A stretch of 64,000 bases of DNA from Tigriopus japonicus. Taxonomy: Eukaryota; Arthropoda; Copepoda; Harpacticoida; Harpacticidae. Under the pieces are notes generated by a model. It saw nothing but the letters and a program-made list of their open reading frames with translations. It was not told the DNA's origin and ran no database searches. The stretch spans positions 1 to 64,000 of the forward strand of contig JAAGOF010000182.1 in NCBI GenBank assembly GCA_010645155.1. Direction: 5' to 3'. Positions 31,918-42,001 of this stretch are shown piece by piece. Position 1 is the stretch's first letter, and each line of letters begins with the position of its first letter. The translations under genes were made by a program, and so were the position numbers.

Positions 31918-34683
31918 ATGAATGACAAAGTTGTCGGCAGCCTTGACAAAAGATTCAAGTTGGCATCGACAAATGTCCGAGCGTTAAGTTCGAAATATTT
32001 ACAAGTTCGGGATTTTATGGAATCCATGCACTTCAATGTGTTATGTGTGCAAGAAATCTGGAGATTGTCGATCGCCATGAACTATACCGTGAACACATAC
32101 CATCCTCTACTATTTCGGCAGAGGCAAGGTGGACGTGGAGGGGGAGTAGGAATGTGGATACATCGAGGGTGTGACTACAAAGAGCTAGTTTCCCCATTCA
32201 TAGAAGGAGTGCTCGAGAGTCAGGCCGTCAGAGTGCACACTACAACCATCTTGAACGTATACCGCCCACCATCAGGTTCATTGGAGGATTTCCTAGCATT
32301 ACTTAGCTCGTGGCTTGACTCAAACGAGGGTGATATTCTTATTGTGGGAGACTTCAACATCAACTTCTTATCCAAAAATAGTGCAAGGTCAAAATTAGAA
32401 AACTTAATGATGGAAAAAGGCCTTAATCAATACGTGGATTTCCCCACAAGGGTTACCTCCGAAACTTCAACTATGATCGATCTGGCCTTCTCAAACTGTC
32501 GACTAAATTGCCAGGAACGTGAGGAGTTTTCCAATCATGTCTTAATTGATATTCATATGCACAAATCCACGAAAATCCGTCCTGTAAACAGCAGGGCTGA
32601 GCTAAAACAAACTCCCGAAAGATTGGAAAAAGTGCGAACAGAACTGACTAGCAAGAACTGGCACCGTTGGTGGTCGGATGTCTCAGAAAAGACAATACAC
32701 CAAAAAGCACAAGAATTCTCCAAGATGATGACCAATTTGGTTAGAAAAGAGTGTATATCATCCCTTGGAAATAGAAGGCACCAAAACAAGCAATGGTTCT
32801 CACAGGAACTACATCGATTAAGGATTGAAAAACAAAAAGCCTACAGGAAGTTTAAACAATCCAAAAGACAAGACCACTTTCAAAAGTATCGAGAGCTTCA
32901 ACACACATATAACCAGGAAATTAGGGAAGCAAAAGGAAGATGGATACAGTCGAAAATTCTGAGTGTTGATAATAGCAAGAAGAAATGGCAAATCCTAAAT
33001 GAAACCTTGGATAGAAGATCTCACAGCGTCCTACCCGTCAAGATGTTTGTAGGCGTGGACTCGTATGAAAAAGAGGGGAGGACAGAAGCATTCAATCATT
33101 TTTTCAAGCACATTGCTCCAACCATTCAACTTCAAGACAATGATAAACCGCCTGTTGTGGAGAGCATTGGCTGTCTTCGTTTCAAGAACATCTCAGAGAT
33201 GGAAACTATTCAAGCAATAGAAAGTCTGAAGGCTAAGCCTAGTTCTGGATTTGATCTGGTTTCTAATAAAATCTTAAAGTACGTGAAGTATCAAGTGTGT
33301 AAGCCCATTACATTTCTCATCAATGAAGCAATTTCAACCGGAACAACCCCAATGTGCTGGAAATTAGCGAAAGTTGTTCCACTCTATAAAGGAAAGGGTC
33401 CAAGAGATGCCGTGACGTCTTACCGTCCAATATCTCTCCTGCCAGCAATTTCCAAGATATTTGAGAGAATCCTTCACACTCAACTTTCCACCCAATTTGA
33501 AGAACAACTCACAATATCGCAACATGGTTTTCGCAAACAACATAATACTGAACAGGCTATCATTTCTCTTGTCACTAAAATACAGAAAGCGAGAGCTCAG
33601 AAATTGAAATCAGGTGCCATTTTCTGCGACTTGGCTAAAGCTTTCGACTCGGTTGATCATTGTTTATTAATGAAAAAATTGGAGCAATACGGATTGGATG
33701 GCATTTCTCTCAGACTAATCAACACCTACTTGCAAAATCGCAGACAAAGTGTGGAAATCGAAGGACACCGGAGCGAGACAACAACATTGCTAAGAAAAGA
33801 TGTGCCCCAGGGTAGCATCCTGGGCCCGTTACTATTTTCGATATATATAAACGATCTGCCAAAGCATATAGGTGGAGATTGTATCATATATGCCGATGAC
33901 ACGGCTATAATCGCTATAGAAAAGAATTGGTCTGGTTTAGAGCTCAAACTTCAAAGCATATTCGACCAAATATCAAGATGGTTTGACACCAACAAACTAA
34001 TGCTGAACGTGGACAAGACTGTATGGATCGGATTTGGATCTCCCCCAAAAATTAGCATTTATGCAAAGGATCGGACACTGAAACAGGTTCAAGAAACAAA
34101 ATATTTGGGTGTAAACGTCTCTTCGTCGTTGAAATTCGATGGACATACCAAGGATGTTATTCGGAAAACAAATGGGATTGGGTCGGTGTTGAGAGAAGCA
34201 AAGTGCAGCTTGCCGATTTCAACAAGAGTTGAGCTTGTGAAAGCATTGGTTCTTCCAGTAATTCATTACGCCTCAACTGCATGGATGCCACTCCTAACAA
34301 AACAAAATCAAAATCGACTTCAAATAGCGCTGAATTCGGTCATCAAAACAATTTTCAACAAGAGGAGATCGACGCATTCTGTTCCACTTCTAAAAAAAGC
34401 TCACATTCTAAAGGAGGAGGACGAACTGAAGATAAATCAGTGTCGGATCATTGCCGGAGCGCTCTCTGGAGTTGGATCGAAATTAATACAAGACAGCTTA
34501 AAGAAAAATTCGATAAACACTAGATCTCAAAATGAAGTTTCAAGTTGCATTAGACCAAGTGTGCTACAAAATGCGTGTGAAAAATACAATGAATATCATC
34601 TCGTGACAAAAGATGATATATTAAGCTCGTATGAAAGTAATTGCGTCATACATATGTGCAAGGTTTGCCGTTTCAACTTGTAA
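31918..34683 (+). CDS. Non-LTR ORF2: endonuclease plus reverse transcriptase, intact
   Basis: ATG at 31918, 921 residues, no internal stop. The endonuclease occupies about residues 14-215: CVQEIW (Glu46), GGRGGGVGMW, NVYRPPS, IVGDFN (143-147), and the final box SNH at 205-207, where SDH is usual. A basic linker follows. Reverse transcriptase spans about 430-720 with SYRPISLLP (501-509), HGFRKQHNTEQA, FCDLAKAFDSVDH (569-581), PQGSILGPLLFS and the catalytic YADD at 658-661. The thumb and a C-terminal region with CKVCRFNL follow. It nicks target DNA and primes reverse transcription there. No RNase H domain was seen. It lies 186 bp after ORF1. All RT catalytic residues are present, so it may be active. 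Confidence 0.93.
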   Translation: MNDKVVGSLDKRFKLASTNVRALSSKYLQVRDFMESMHFNVLCVQEIWRLSIAMNYTVNTYHPLLFRQRQGGRGGGVGMWIHRGCDYKELVSPFIEGVLESQAVRVHTTTILNVYRPPSGSLEDFLALLSSWLDSNEGDILIVGDFNINFLSKNSARSKLENLMMEKGLNQYVDFPTRVTSETSTMIDLAFSNCRLNCQEREEFSNHVLIDIHMHKSTKIRPVNSRAELKQTPERLEKVRTELTSKNWHRWWSDVSEKTIHQKAQEFSKMMTNLVRKECISSLGNRRHQNKQWFSQELHRLRIEKQKAYRKFKQSKRQDHFQKYRELQHTYNQEIREAKGRWIQSKILSVDNSKKKWQILNETLDRRSHSVLPVKMFVGVDSYEKEGRTEAFNHFFKHIAPTIQLQDNDKPPVVESIGCLRFKNISEMETIQAIESLKAKPSSGFDLVSNKILKYVKYQVCKPITFLINEAISTGTTPMCWKLAKVVPLYKGKGPRDAVTSYRPISLLPAISKIFERILHTQLSTQFEEQLTISQHGFRKQHNTEQAIISLVTKIQKARAQKLKSGAIFCDLAKAFDSVDHCLLMKKLEQYGLDGISLRLINTYLQNRRQSVEIEGHRSETTTLLRKDVPQGSILGPLLFSIYINDLPKHIGGDCIIYADDTAIIAIEKNWSGLELKLQSIFDQISRWFDTNKLMLNVDKTVWIGFGSPPKISIYAKDRTLKQVQETKYLGVNVSSSLKFDGHTKDVIRKTNGIGSVLREAKCSLPISTRVELVKALVLPVIHYASTAWMPLLTKQNQNRLQIALNSVIKTIFNKRRSTHSVPLLKKAHILKEEDELKINQCRIIAGALSGVGSKLIQDSLKKNSINTRSQNEVSSCIRPSVLQNACEKYNEYHLVTKDDILSSYESNCVIHMCKVCRFNL

Positions 34684-34732
34684 ATGAAATGCAGTGTAAT
34701 TTTTAAATTAGCCATACCCCTGCCCCTTTTTC

Positions 34733-34825
34733 NNNNNNNNNNNNNNNNNNNNNNNNNNNNNNNNNNNNNNNNNNNNNNNNNNNNNNNNNNNNNNNNNNNN
34801 NNNNNNNNNNNNNNNNNNNNNNNNN
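34733..34825. other. Assembly gap (93 N)
   Basis: A run of N within the 3' untranslated region of the non-LTR element. Frames drawn across it are not real. Confidence 0.99.
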
Positions 34826-34967
34826 CGTTTTGTTTTGGACTTTTGCAAGTTATTGTCAAATTATGTTGGATGGAACATCGATGATCCTTGAAAATAAATT
34901 ACTTACTTACTTACTTAAGTGGTTTCTGAAATGGCGCACCTGTTCAAGAACAACATAGGAAACAATA

Positions 34968-36498
34968 TAAACGGCTGTCAGAGAATCTGTGGTCACGGCA
35001 GCTTTTGTGCGTAAGGAGAGAGGGATAGCTAGAGCAGCAACCTCTCACCACAGGACGCGAACTTAGTTGACGCGAAGCCCAATGAGGCCCTTAAAACTGC
35101 CCCTAAACCCCCTCTGCACTGAATTTGAACGAAATTGCCGAAAGACGATAGAAAAAGGTGTTTGATAGCAAACATCACATCAGAACAAAGTTGCAGCATT
35201 AGATAGCCCTCCTTTTCCTGCTATGTATTTTAAAATGATGCTTAGTATTCTCAGGAATTAGTCAAAACTGAGCTACTTCAGACCAATGTCTCGCACAAAA
35301 CTAAGAATGGATCGCAATTAAACGCATGTATAACTTGAATACAAAAAATACCAACTTTAGACAACGGGTTCAATTATACTCAGATCAAGTTTCATGAAAA
35401 TTGGGCGTCTGTTTGGTAAACTGTGGCCATGTTATTAACAATGAAACTCACAGCCACATTATCCACACTCTTCCCCATTAAATCATCAGTTTTAATCATC
35501 ATATTATGGTCTGAAATGCCTGAAATCCAGTAGATGCCAAATATCAACATTTTGACAGGCCAAACTGAGAGAAAGCACGAGATTGAACAAATTTTTCGCC
35601 AACTTATATTTGAGTTGTTGATGATTCCCTCCGAATTATTCATGCAGAATGCAGTAAAGAACAGATCATCTTCATGGAGCATTATATTCTTCACTTTGAT
35701 GGTGTTGTTAGGTACTTATAATCTGAAACCATTGGTATTTCAGGATAAGTTGAATAGGGTTGATGATGAGTGGTGAACGTGATTTACCCACAAATGGGGT
35801 GCATTTAATTACCTCTAAAAGACAGATACACAAACTAGAATGATGTCTAGACAGTTTATTCACTGATTTATAATGAAATATTGAATATTGAGTCCATAAC
35901 ACATGCCAATCGGTCAGTCCATAGGGCCTCGTTGGGCTCTCAAAAACGACAACAAACAGCTGTCTTCTCATCCCCTTCTGTAAGTATATCCATGGCAAGA
36001 GGCATCTCTACCTCAATCACCTTTGGAGCCACTAAGGGCTAACCCCAAGGTCGCTCCTTGGGAGTAAACAAGAGAACTACTTAGATTAGGTGGCTTGAGA
36101 GAAACATTTTAAAGTCTCAGCTCAGGGCAAGCCAGCTTTTGTTGCTTCCAAACCTGCCATCTCTTTAGTTGCACACTCTCTCTTAGTCTTTAGTCCTTAG
36201 CTGCTGCTGGCGCTTCCCCTCCCACTTCTTTCTTGTTCTTCTATGTCAACCGTTCTCTACATTATTAGACGCAGTTCAGGGCAACCATGCGCTTGCCGCT
36301 TCTCCTCGTACTTCTCCTCTCTTGCACCTCAGACTTACCCGACATCTCAGTACTTCTTCTACGTCCAGTCCACCGTTCTCTACCTTGTTTGACGACGTTT
36401 GGATGAGCTCACAGATCGGTGGATGGGCTTGCCCATTAGGCTATGTGTTGACAAAGCTGTCACTGAAGCTGCCGTGACCGCAGATTCTCTTACAGCTG
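34968..36498. mobile_element. Inverted-repeat element of about 1.5 kb, unclassified
   Basis: The left end TAAACGGCTGTCAGAGAATC matches the inverse of the right end (TAAACAGCTGTAAGAGAATC) over about 37 bp, with three mismatches, through GGTCACGGCAGCTT. I could not find an exact target duplication; both sides carry a GGAAAACAA-like word. The interior has weak open frames on both strands (35392-35776) and pyrimidine-rich repeats at 36170-36400, but no gene I can support. Confidence 0.6.
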
Positions 36499-36705
36499 TT
36501 TAAAGGAAAACAAAAAATATTTTTCCAAGTTTGGTTCATCTATGTGTTTTACTGTGTTCAGCAATATTTTTTGCTCTCTGGACTCCAAATTCTTAGTTTG
36601 GACTGAAGACATCCCTTGGAACCCAAGTGAAAGTAGTGAATCTGTGCTCATTGATTTGACTTTTGCTTATTTGATCTTTGAACATCATCATTCCAATGTG
36701 GCAAC

Positions 36706-37491
36706 ATGGCCTTTCAATCAACTCGAGCATATGATCTCGTGGACAGATTATATACAGCAGTGACAGTCTTCAAATTAGTGAAGTCCATGTCTCTATTCTT
36801 CGCGATGTTTGGTGTACCAAATGTTCTCCAAACAGATGATGGTCCACAATTTACTGCCCAACTCTTCAAACAATTTCTTTCGAAGTGGGGAGTTAGTTGG
36901 GAACCTTCATCACCGTATTACTCTCAAAGTAATGGACATGCTGAGGTGATAGTAAAATCAATAAAGTATATGCTAACGAAAACAGGTGGAGTTTTCTAGT
37001 CAGATGACTTTACCGAAGCCTTACTTGAACTTCGGAACACTCCTTTAAGTGATGGACTTTCACCGGTGCAACGAGTATTTGGTCATCCTATCCGTTCTCG
37101 TCTTCCAACACATCACGAAGTTTATCAACCAATTTCCAGAAATGATTTGGATGTGGCTAAACAGAAAAGAGAACTGGTTGGTAATTCATGAAAATTTAAT
37201 TACGACCGAATTTCTTCCGCTTTAGATCCTATGTCTATTGGTTCACGCATTGTTGTCCAGGACCCAAAATCTAAACGTTGGGATCAAGAAGCCACGATAT
37301 TGAAGATGTTCAACCGATGATACCTTTTGGAATTTAAGAATGGTCGGAAATCATGGAGAAACCGCCGATTTATCCGTTGTTTGGATCAACCTAATGAATC
37401 CGAGTCTTCTTCTGTGGCCAAGGCTTTTCAAAAACCTGCATCATCGAGTGTGCGTAAAAGTTCCAGATTGATTTCCAAAAACGGAAAGTAA
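36706..37491 (+). pseudogene. Gypsy-5 integrase relic
   Basis: The plus strand encodes FGVPNVLQTDDGPQF and SNGHAEVIVKS (second Asp and Glu of the core), then a C-terminal segment with DGLSPVQRVFG and RRFIRCL. In-frame stops occur at 36997-36999 and at least two later positions. It resembles the Gypsy-4 integrase. The 5' part of pol is missing. The spacer 36499-36705 shows nothing clear. Confidence 0.82.
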
Positions 37492-37534
37492 TGCGAATTT
37501 CAACATGCTGTTTTGTTTACATTTATGAAATTCT

Positions 37535-37680
37535 AAAGGGGAGGTTGGTGTGATTATGAGAAACAGGTTCCGGGCTTTCCATAATGTATTTTTTTTCCCA
37601 TGTTCACTTTCCGTATTCCCCCTTTTCTCGCATATTCGTCATTCGTTCTTTGTCCGTTGACTTAAAGCCATAATAAAAAA
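37535..37680 (+). repeat. Gypsy-5 polypurine tract and LTR start
   Basis: AAAGGGGAGG (37535-37544) is followed by TGTGATTATGAG at 37549, a plausible LTR start. The LTR end was not found; the stretch to about 37860 has no other recognised feature. Confidence 0.4.
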
Positions 37681-37867
37681 CCTGAGGAACCGTATTGGAG
37701 GCCTCCAAGGTCATTCAAATTTATGCAACGGTCAAGGCCAGAATCGCCAAGGTCTTGGCCACAAACGGTGAGCACTTCATGTGGTTTCATAGTAAAAAAA
37801 TACCTTGATATCATACCAATTATAAAACATGTACCATTTTTAAAATGGCAGACTTTGTTCTTTCCCA

Positions 37868-37949
37868 TGGTGTCAACTAAACTTTTATCAGATCACTAAT
37901 AAGAGAGCTAGAGACCTTCAAAGCGGAATCGCGTTTATGGCGGACCCTA
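37868..37949 (+). pseudogene. Non-LTR copy C reverse transcriptase, first piece
   Basis: The plus-strand frame reading RLWRTLYDVK is cut by the TA-flanked transposon at 37950 and resumes at 40590. It belongs just before the conserved G-V-P-x-G-S box. The upstream part is degenerate. Confidence 0.55.
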
Positions 37950-38023
37950 CAGGGTGTCCCAAAAGTTTTTTCCGCCTAAAGAAATAATTATAACTTCGTT
38001 GTTTTTTGAGATATTCAGATGAT

Positions 38024-40372
38024 TTACTGGTTGATGTATCCTCCTTTGTTTCGCACAACAGCCCTAACACGATCAACCATGGAAACACATAATTTATCCA
38101 ATAATTTTCGGTCAAGCCGTGACCAAGCGTTTCTCACGTTTGCTTTCAATGCCTCCATGGAGGACGCAGGAGGCAACTTGCTCAAGTCTGCTTTCAATAT
38201 TGACCAAAGTTGTTCGATTGGATTTAAGTCTGGGGAGTTCCCTGGCCATTCGTCTCGTGCCCAGAAAAAACTTAAATGGTTTTGACACCATTTCTGTGTT
38301 CTTTGAGCACTACAGAGTGGGGCAGAAGTATCCGGACAAAACTTTGAACATAATTTACAGCATCAAGAGCTATTTTTAGCCAATTGTTTATTTAACAAAA
38401 AAAGTTTGGACAACAATTAAGAACATTTTTATTCAATATGGTCACCGTTGGCCTTAATGACGGCGTCCAAGCGGCCGACAAAGGCCGAGCAGGCTTTGGC
38501 GACCTCGGCCGTGGAGAAGGAGGCCATGTTCCGTTTCACTGACGACTTCAGAGACGCCAGGCTGTTGTAGGCCATCTTGTTGACCTTCCTCCTCAGCTCG
38601 GACCACAACTAGAAGTTGCATGGGTTGAGGTCAGGGCTGTTTGAAGGCCACTCGTCTTTCTTGACCACCCCGTCAAATTTGCTGTTCAAAAAGTGCATGG
38701 AAACATTGGACACATGACACGGAGCAGAGTCCTGGATCCACATGAATTTGGTTCCTGGTGGGTGCGAGGTTGCCAGCCAGGGCATCACGACCTTCCTTAG
38801 AAGCTCCACGTACCCGGCGGCTTTGAGCCTGAATTTGGGAGGGAAGACATGGGCTGGCATCACCTTCCCGTCACTGCTGATGAGGCCAAAGACCATAATC
38901 TTGGCAGGATTCTTTGTCTTCATGATGGGAGGCACAACGGTTCTGTTCTCGGCAAGCCATTGGTTGTTCTGGGGGTTGTACCCGCTATCCACCGTGAAGA
39001 TTGACTCATCTGAGAAAAGTCTGACTGTCCTTGGATTGACCTTGCAGATTCTGCGCAACTTCTTGCCCCTCTCAAGCCTGGTGGCCTTCATCTTCTTGGT
39101 AAGAAGGTGGCGTCTGCCTCTGACGTAGGAGGTCAAGTTCAGGTCCTCCTTGACGGCCCTGGCCACAGTCCTCTTGCTCATGAACCGCCTGGCTGCGTGG
39201 GCTGATATGGACACAGCTGGGTTGGCCTCGATGGACCTCCTCAGGCCCGCCAAGAACCTGGGGGTCCGCTTTTTTGCCCTGTGTGGGCCGCAGGGGGCGT
39301 GGCCTGTCCCCCGGCCAGACTGCAGCCTCTTCACGACCTCGTAGACGGTGGCCCTGGGGTACTTGGTTGACTTGATGATGGCTCTTGCGTTGTTGCCGGC
39401 CAAGAGCAATTCAGCAATCACTTTATGCTTTTGTTCCTGGGGCTTCATATTTCCGGATTTAAACAAAAAAAATTAACAAACATTCAAAACCGGTTTTTTG
39501 TCAAACCAGAAAAACGCGGGAAATAAAAATATTCCTCTTGCTTCAGGAGATATATGTCATCCAAGTTTTGTCTGGATACTTCTGCCCCTCCCCGTATGAA
39601 CAAGTGCCCTATCTTGCATGAAGATTGAAAATCTTCCAAATGAAGTGAGCATTGATTTGGTTGGAGGGCCCTTTCTCTGGTTACGTCGGAGTGCAGGACG
39701 CAGTTTTTTCTCCAAAACCTCCCTGACATAGTAGTCTGTGTTGACACTGACATTTTGTGGTTTTACAACCAACTCAGACAGCCCATTATGCCCAAAAGCT
39801 CCCCAGAACATGATCTTTGGAGAGTTCTTGACAGTTGACACCGGGGGCACACTGTCTCCACAGAGGGACCAAACGCGATCATTTTGAGAATTCATTGTTG
39901 GGAACATCTCGAAGCATGACTCATCTGACCAAATGACACGCCTCCAGTCATTTTCTGTCCAATGAATCCTGGCCTTGGCAAATTTCATCCAATCCATCAG
40001 ATTTTTCTTGGACAGCAATGGTCTTTTGCGTCTTTTGAATGCCGTGGCTCCTAAATCATTGACCAAATACCTGTGGACTGTTGATTTGCTCACAGGGTAA
40101 CCTGAACCACTCAACCGAGATGCCAATTTTCGAACAGACCGATGCCTTTTAGTGAGTGACATTTTGATGACTCTCTTAGCCACGGTGGAAACTGCCGAGG
40201 ACCTGCCAGGACGAGGCTTGTCTTTGAATTCATCACATCCTTGATATTGCCTCACCCAGTTTCTAATGGTCCTTGGAGTCACGCCAACATCCAAGACAAC
40301 AATTTGATGTGACATTCCTACCTTAATCATGCCCATGGCTTTGGCCCGAGACAAATGTCTGCTGGACATCAT
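38024..40372 (-). CDS. DD37E Tc1-like transposase, split by a nested transposon
   Basis: Two minus-strand parts, 40372-39595 and 38310-38024, sum to 1,065 nt (354 codons plus stop) and share one frame if the nested element and one TA copy are ignored. The N-terminus has a helix-turn-helix region (GVTPRTIRNWVRQY) and a basic linker with KPRPGR. The catalytic part has VIWSDES, IFMQDRALVH and WPGNSPDLNPIE. I count 37 residues between the second Asp and the Glu. The only lesion is the nested insertion just after the second Asp, so the copy was probably intact when hit. Confidence 0.88.
38313..39594 (-). mobile_element. Nested Tc1/mariner-family transposon
   Basis: Inverted ends share GGGGCAGAAGTATCC and AGACAAAACTT or near variants. 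TA stands at 38311-38312 and 39595-39596. The 1,282-bp element is GC-richer than its surroundings, suggesting a different origin or age. Confidence 0.9.
38429..39448 (-). pseudogene. DD37D-like transposase, one stop and a changed catalytic residue
   Basis: ATG at 39448 to TAA at 38429-38431 gives 339 codons with a single in-frame TAG at 38609-38611. It has a paired-like N-terminus (RAIIKSTKYPRATVYEVVK), LFSDESIFTV (first Asp) and MWIQDSAPCH (second Asp). At the third position SNSPDLNPCNF gives Asn where Asp is expected, after 37 residues. The stop follows directly. It should be catal­ytically dead, yet the frame is otherwise clean, so the decay is recent or partly sequencing error. Confidence 0.85.
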
Positions 40373-40591
40373 GCAAAAATCTTTGCCTTGCTGGGAGATC
40401 AGATGGATTCAAGAAAATGGTCCTCTCTTCAAAATAAGACTTTTCTCAGTCCGTCCAAGAAAAACGTTTTTCCCGAAACACCTTTGCAAACAAAAAGTAT
40501 TTTTAGCAAAATTTGCTTCAACACTCCCCAGGCAAAATATCACATGTAAAAGTAAGCCGGCAGGTGGAAAAAACTTTTGGGACACCCTGTA

Positions 40592-40711
40592 TATGATGTC
40601 AAGTCAGGTGTTCCACTAGGTTCAATTTTAGGTCCGCTCCTCTTTACTCTCTTTATTTCTCCTCTCCAGAAGTTTAGCACAAAAGCCAGTATTTCTTCAT
40701 ATGCTGATGAC
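40592..40711 (+). pseudogene. Non-LTR copy C reverse transcriptase, second piece
   Basis: The frame reads SGVPLGSILGPLLFTLFIS and ends at the catalytic YADD, exactly where the hAT element at 40712 is inserted. Confidence 0.85.
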
Positions 40712-41675
40712 TAGAGACAGGAAGTTAAGACGAATAAAACTGTAAAATTAGACGAAAAAAGACGAATAAAATTATCTGATTAGACGAATAAAGACGAATA
40801 AAATTGCCCGATTATACGAATAAAGACGAATAAAATTGCCCGATTATACGAATAAAGACGAATAAAATTGCCTGATTAGACAAAAAAGACGAATAAAATT
40901 GCCCGATTAGACGAATAAAGACGAATAAAATTGCCCGATTAGACAAAAAAGACGAAAAAAGACCTGACAAATACAAAAAAAGACGAAAAAACTGATTTAC
41001 ACGGCAAAAAGACTAATAAATTGCCTGTAAAGAGAATTAAAACTGCTGCCCATGAAGTAGACAAAATGTGTGGCCCAATTGAGGGGAAACAGCTGCACCC
41101 TTGCGCAAAACGGCAAAATCTACAAAGTTAACAAATGGAAAAGTGCCGAATAAGCAAGAAATGGTCAGTGGAACATAAAAGTTTAAAAAAACCAAGAGCT
41201 CAAAACCGCCCTTATTTCAACGTTTTCAATAGAGCAATATCTAGAAGCAGATTTGCTGACATTAATTCTTCGAATAGTCAGATAGCCTTTTCATTCCAAT
41301 TTTCTTTCTTTGTGTCAGAAAACCTAAGTGTGGATCATATTTTGTTGCAAGTTTTGGCGTTGACTTTTTTAAAAGTGTCTATTTGATTCCAAATTTGAGA
41401 AAAAAGCTTCAAATCTAAAAAAAGTTCCAATTTTTGACTAATTAGACGAAAAAAGTTGAGTGAAATTGCCGGATTAGACAAAAAAAGACGAATAAAATCC
41501 AAATTGAGTGAAATTGCCGGATTAGACGAAAAAAGACGAAAAAATTCAAATTGAGTGAAATTGCCGGATTAGACGAAAAAAGACGAATAAAATCCAAATT
41601 AGACGAAATAATTTGTCGCGACTAATAAGGGTAAAAAAGATGAATAAGTTTATTCGTCTTAAGTTCCTGTCCCTA
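40712..41675. mobile_element. hAT-type element with AGACGAATAAA repeats
   Basis: Ends TAGAGACAGGAAGTTAAGACG and the inverse of TAGGGACAGGAACTTAAGACG bound 964 bp. They are flanked by the exact 8-bp duplication CTGATGAC (40704-40711 and 41676-41683), which fits nTnnnnAn. Some ten copies of a unit like GACGAATAAAATTGCCCGAT lie near the left end and several near the right. No transposase was seen. Confidence 0.92.
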
Positions 41676-42001
41676 CTGATGACACAAAATTAGTTTGTGG
41701 AAGGAATGGTCAGGACTCAAAATGTTTAGTTGTGGACTTGGAGAAAGTCTACTCTTGGGTTGGCAAGAGTAACATGGCATTGAACGGGATGAAATTCCGC
41801 ACAATGACGTTTGGGGCGTCAAAATTAGATGTTCCGCTCGAAGACAATGAAGTTGTGATATTGAGCGGGTATCGCCCATGAGGGATTTAGGAGTTGTCGT
41901 CCAAGATGATGGAAAGTTTGATGAGCATATCCAGTTGAAAGTGGGGAAGGCATTTCAAACGTGCGGCTGGATCTATCTCACTTTCAAGTCAAGAGAGAGT
42001 G
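41676..42001 (+). pseudogene. Non-LTR copy C reverse transcriptase, third piece
   Basis: The frame resumes after YADD with TKLVCGRNGQD and later MRDLGVVVQDDGKFDEHI, the thumb region. It has one shift near 41877 and is cut at 42001 by the 2.07-kb element. Confidence 0.82.

Larger units (their letters stand above)
30640..34912 (+). mobile_element. Nearly intact two-ORF non-LTR retrotransposon
   Basis: A leader from about 30640 is followed by ORF1 and ORF2 on the plus strand. The 3' untranslated region contains the assembly gap and ends with AATAAA and a short TTAC repeat (about 34893-34912). Such a 4-base tail is typical of CR1/Jockey-group elements rather than a poly(A) tail. The 5' border and target duplication are not resolved. 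The clade cannot be fixed by eye. Confidence 0.85.
37950..40589 (-). mobile_element. Tc1/mariner-family DD37E transposon, with a nested element
   Basis: Perfect 24-bp inverted ends CAGGGTGTCCCAAAAG (continuing TTTTTTCC) and TA at 37948-37949 and 40590-40591 delimit it. Without the nested element at 38313-39594 it is about 1.36 kb, a normal Tc1 size. It splits a non-LTR reverse transcriptase relic. Confidence 0.94.

Noticed and set aside
34596..34884. Frames running through the N gap
   Set aside because: They depend on undefined bases.
35392..35776. Overlapping frames of 80-100 codons on both strands
   Set aside because: No domain, no splice context, and location inside an inverted-repeat element.
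36282..36398. Short frame with a signal-peptide-like start (MRLPLLLVLLLSC)
   Set aside because: Only 38 codons, inside an inverted-repeat element with pyrimidine-rich repeats; hydrophobicity is explained by CTT/CTC runs.
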